The notes under the pieces were generated by a model. The model was not told the origin of the DNA, made no database searches, and saw nothing but the letters and a program-made list of their open reading frames with translations. DNA of 6,921 nt, taken from assembly GCA_028287725.1 (NCBI GenBank), contig JAQBPC010000216.1:1-6921 (forward strand). Reading direction: 5' to 3'. Every line of letters begins with the position of its first letter. The first letter of the stretch is position 1. The translations under genes were made by a program, and so were the position numbers. This DNA comes from Chloroflexota bacterium. GTDB taxonomy: Bacteria > Chloroflexota > UBA5177 > JANWHV01. Positions 4,084 to 6,921 of this stretch are shown here, piece by piece.

Positions 4084-6921
4084 TTAGCGAACCTTAAAGT
4101 AGCTGCCGTTGCTCCGGCCAAAGACCTCCGGGAAGTACGACTGCTCAATGTGCGTCGGCAGGGTATGGAACACGCCTTGCGTGGTGAGGTGGATCAGATA
4201 CGTGTACTGGTAGGTGCCGGCCGGCAGGAAGCCCACGAACAGCACCGTGCGGTTGTCGCGCAAATCCGTGTGCGTGACATACCAGGAGAGGTTCTGAGTG
4301 CCCGGCGGGATCTTCGACGTGTTGTTGATCTGCGCAAGCTGCGAGGTGGTTTGCAGGCTGCTGTCCACCGCTTCGGCGCCCGCCGGGAGCGGATCTTGCA
4401 GGGTCAGGTAGAATAGGTCCTGCGGAGCGGTGATGCGAAGCTGCACGCGGATCGTGCTCCCCAGCGATGCGCTCTTCCCATCGGCCGTCAAGTACTTGCG
4501 GGTTACCCCCACACCCTGGCTAACCGGGTTGATGCGGTCAACCGGGCGGAAGTACTGCAACCGGATAACGTAGGTGAGCTTGCCGTTCCCTGGCCGCACA
4601 TCGCGGCCTATGACAACAGCCTGCTTGCTCCCCGCGGGCGCCGCTGGGCCAAGCGTCTGGGTCAGCGTTGTGGTCTGGGCCAGGTTCGTGGCATCGACCT
4701 TCCCAGATCCCCACAAGCTGCTATTCAGGTGCACTGTGTAGTGATAGTTCGCATTCAGCTCGCCGCTGCTGAAGACATAATCGACCAGGCCGCGGAGTGC
4801 GACCGCTGTTGCGTTGGTGCTCTCCCAGGCATTCACCTTACGCGCCGCCATCAGCCAGCGGACCGCGCCTGCCACGAGGGGACTGTGGGGCTGCATCGTG
4901 TTGAGCACGTCCAACACGATCGCGGTGGTGGAGATGTCGCTATTCAGGGCAGCCCAGTCGTAGCTCGCCTCGTCCCAGTGAGTGCTCGCGGCGCTCAGAC
5001 GAGCCGCGCTGGTAAGATCTGCCAGTAGCGTCTGCACATGAGCGTCATCCTTACCGGTGTGATGCGTGGCCAGAGCCGCCATCAGGTAGGCCTTGGCGTA
5101 GTGCGCGAGCAGATAGCGGGCGCCGAACAGCTGATCCGCCAGGTTTGCCACGGCACTGCCCTGTCCATAGCGGGTGAGCGCATAGACGATCTCCGCTTGC
5201 AGATTGGCGTCATAGTTGGCGCCTGCGTTGGTATTGGCCGGGCTCTGCGTGTTGTTGAGCAAATAGGAGGCCGCATTGCTCAGCACCGTAGCGTTCACCG
5301 GGTAACCGAGATCGCGTGCAGTCGTTAGCGCCTGCAGCACGTACACGGTGATGTACGGACTGCTGTGGGTGTCGTCGATCCACCAACCAAAGCCGCCGTC
5401 CCCACGCTGCAGCAGATAGAGCCGATCGAGCCGGTGTACGATGTCGGGACGGAGATTCGAGCGCTCAGCGGCCGTCAGCACCGAAGCACGGGCCGGGAGA
5501 CGGCCAAGCTCGGCTTCACCCAGGATCTGGGAGGCCAGGTCGATACTTGAGGCATACGGGTACTGGTCGAGGAAGTCGGCGCCCGCCCGCAGCCCGGAAG
5601 CCAGGGTCGGCTCCAGCGTGACGCTCAACGAGCCCTCATTCGGCTCGATGCCGCTAGGGATGCGCACGAGCTCATGCGTGTTGGCACCCGCCTCGCCCGC
5701 CGTGGCCACATGCTCAGGGGTGCTGTTTTCCTGTACCGGCACGGCAACCTGTACGGCATCGTTCGTTGCCTGGTGTTGCAGATCGATTGCCTGCACCTGT
5801 ATGGTAGCCGTACCCAGCGCGGTAATGCGCACCGGCCAGGTGACATTCTGCTCGCCGTTGGCGCCAAGATGAACGGTCTGCACGCCGATCACGGTCGGGC
5901 TCTTGTTCGGGTCACCATTGGCCATCAGCAGCCGAAGCTGCACGGTCATCGCCGTGCCGGTGGTGTTGTTGATCGTGGCGCCCACCTGGGCATGGTCCCC
6001 GAGAGAGAAGAAGCGCGGCGCGATCGGCCGGAGCAACATATCCTTGGTTGCCATCACACTTGAGATACCGGCGCCGACCAGGGTGTCCGTCGTGACTGCC
6101 TGGCCCAGGACCTTCCAGGTCGTCACGTTGTCCGGCAAGGACACGCTGAGCGTGGCGTTCCCCTGGGCATCGGTCACAACCGCGGCGTTCCAATAGGCGG
6201 TATCGGCAAAGTTCTTGCGCACGGTTATCGGTTGGTTATTCGCGCCTTTAGCTGCAAAGTTGTCCGACTTAGCCGCGTGATCGGCCGCGGCCGGCGCCCG
6301 CGGGTCCATCGGCGTTGCCACACCATTGGATGACATGCCGACGCTATTGCGTGACTGCGACTGGCCAATGGGGATGTACCGCTTCGTCACCTGTTGCTCG
6401 GGGTTGATGTTGAGGGTATTGCCGGTCACGACGCCAAGCTCGCGATAGCCGTAGAAGGTACCGAGCAAGTCACTACCTGCACCGCTATCCCCGGTGAGCG
6501 CCAGGTTCGCGGCATCGACCATGCTCAGGCTGAATTGCGCCTGCACGGCCCGGCCACGGTAGTCGACCGCGTGAATGTTCAGAGGCAATGTTTGCCCGGG
6601 ACCGATCCGCGACTTCGCGGGCGTTACCTTGATCCGTAACGTGCGCTCGGCGGTGTCCACGTGGATGCGCGCGTAGCCCAGGCGCCAGGCGGGCGGCGGG
6701 CCGCCGGCGGCAGCGCCACGCTCCACCACCACGCTGACGTAGGTGTCGGGGAGATACGAGCTTGGGACCGGAATGTCCAATACGGTCGCGGTTCCGGTCA
6801 GCCGCCTCACCTGATACTGCAAGATATGGCCGCGCTCGATACTCACCAGGGCCAGCATGTTGGGGTAGGGGGTGGTGACGAGCACGTGCGCCACGTCACC
6901 GCTGTGGTAGGTGCGCTTGTC
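4084..6921 (-). CDS. Alpha-2-macroglobulin family protein, thioester motif absent; N-terminus beyond window
   Basis: The last 945 codons of a large envelope or secreted protein are visible. The frame is open to the right edge, so the GTG at 6894 is internal: the nine codons before it continue the conserved YHSGDVAHVLV stretch. Counting from the first visible residue, the domains in order are: bait-region-type macroglobulin domain (1-~145, ending SLSMVDAANLAL); a flexible Ala/Asn/Ser-rich segment (~160-230); the central A2M domain (~232-325, VRKNFADTAYWNAAVV, PDNVTTWKVLGQAVTTD); a further beta domain; the thioester-type alpha/alpha toroid (~436-720, with LLQRGDGGFGWW and NATAVALRGLVDYV); and the C-terminal MG10-type domain (~790-945, DPLPAGAEAV, ending FPEVFGRSNGSYFKVR). 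Bacterial relatives are thought to trap or shield against proteases, usually 1,500-2,000 residues anchored as lipoproteins or secreted. Here the thioester site reads YPYASSIDLAS (454-464) instead of YPYGCxEQ, and no cysteine occurs anywhere visible. It cannot form a covalent trap, resembling the thioester-less class such as E. coli YfaS. Signal peptide and anchor are outside the window. Confidence 0.92.
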   Translation of the reverse strand, partial: DKRTYHSGDVAHVLVTTPYPNMLALVSIERGHILQYQVRRLTGTATVLDIPVPSSYLPDTYVSVVVERGAAAGGPPPAWRLGYARIHVDTAERTLRIKVTPAKSRIGPGQTLPLNIHAVDYRGRAVQAQFSLSMVDAANLALTGDSGAGSDLLGTFYGYRELGVVTGNTLNINPEQQVTKRYIPIGQSQSRNSVGMSSNGVATPMDPRAPAAADHAAKSDNFAAKGANNQPITVRKNFADTAYWNAAVVTDAQGNATLSVSLPDNVTTWKVLGQAVTTDTLVGAGISSVMATKDMLLRPIAPRFFSLGDHAQVGATINNTTGTAMTVQLRLLMANGDPNKSPTVIGVQTVHLGANGEQNVTWPVRITALGTATIQVQAIDLQHQATNDAVQVAVPVQENSTPEHVATAGEAGANTHELVRIPSGIEPNEGSLSVTLEPTLASGLRAGADFLDQYPYASSIDLASQILGEAELGRLPARASVLTAAERSNLRPDIVHRLDRLYLLQRGDGGFGWWIDDTHSSPYITVYVLQALTTARDLGYPVNATVLSNAASYLLNNTQSPANTNAGANYDANLQAEIVYALTRYGQGSAVANLADQLFGARYLLAHYAKAYLMAALATHHTGKDDAHVQTLLADLTSAARLSAASTHWDEASYDWAALNSDISTTAIVLDVLNTMQPHSPLVAGAVRWLMAARKVNAWESTNATAVALRGLVDYVFSSGELNANYHYTVHLNSSLWGSGKVDATNLAQTTTLTQTLGPAAPAGSKQAVVIGRDVRPGNGKLTYVIRLQYFRPVDRINPVSQGVGVTRKYLTADGKSASLGSTIRVQLRITAPQDLFYLTLQDPLPAGAEAVDSSLQTTSQLAQINNTSKIPPGTQNLSWYVTHTDLRDNRTVLFVGFLPAGTYQYTYLIHLTTQGVFHTLPTHIEQSYFPEVFGRSNGSYFKVR

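Noticed and set aside
4084..6894. Treating GTG at 6894 as the true start of the macroglobulin gene
   Set aside because: The frame stays open to the window edge and the preceding residues (TYHSGD) are part of the conserved domain, so the gene is cut off by the window rather than starting there.

Overview
The window is a GC-rich (roughly 60% by eye), densely coding bacterial segment with four recognisable protein genes and no sign of mobile elements, CRISPR arrays, rRNA or tRNA. The combination of a TrpB2-type tryptophan synthase beta chain, an archaeal-type (DhnA/FbaB) class I aldolase and a large alpha-2-macroglobulin-like surface protein would fit a Chloroflexota or similar deep-branching, high-GC bacterium. 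That assignment is an inference from protein character only and is weak.

Layout: positions 1-160 are non-coding as far as can be seen and hold a perfect 14-bp hairpin. On the minus strand come trpB2 (161-1537) and, immediately upstream of it in transcription order, an EamA/DMT-type permease gene (1603-2532). They are separated by 65 bases and are probably co-transcribed, permease first. A 275-base divergent intergenic region (2533-2807) follows, with a good -10 box, a strong Shine-Dalgarno and several short repeated or inverted motifs that look like regulator sites. It leads into fbaB (2808-3887, plus strand), a class I fructose-bisphosphate aldolase. A hairpin-plus-T-run terminator lies in the 196-base gap between fbaB and the convergent last gene. 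That gene (4084-6921, minus strand) is the C-terminal 945 codons of a bacterial alpha-2-macroglobulin-family protein whose N-terminus lies beyond the right edge of the window.

How the genes relate: fbaB is central carbon metabolism; trpB2 makes tryptophan from indole and may work with the permease next to it; the macroglobulin is an envelope or extracellular protein unrelated to the others. The most notable feature is in the macroglobulin: the thioester motif expected at the start of its thioester domain (Gly-Cys-x-Glu-Gln) is replaced by Ala-Ser-Ser-Ile-Asp, and the entire visible 945-residue portion contains no cysteine. I see no evidence of a new multi-gene system here; the region looks like ordinary chromosome with a few points worth checking.
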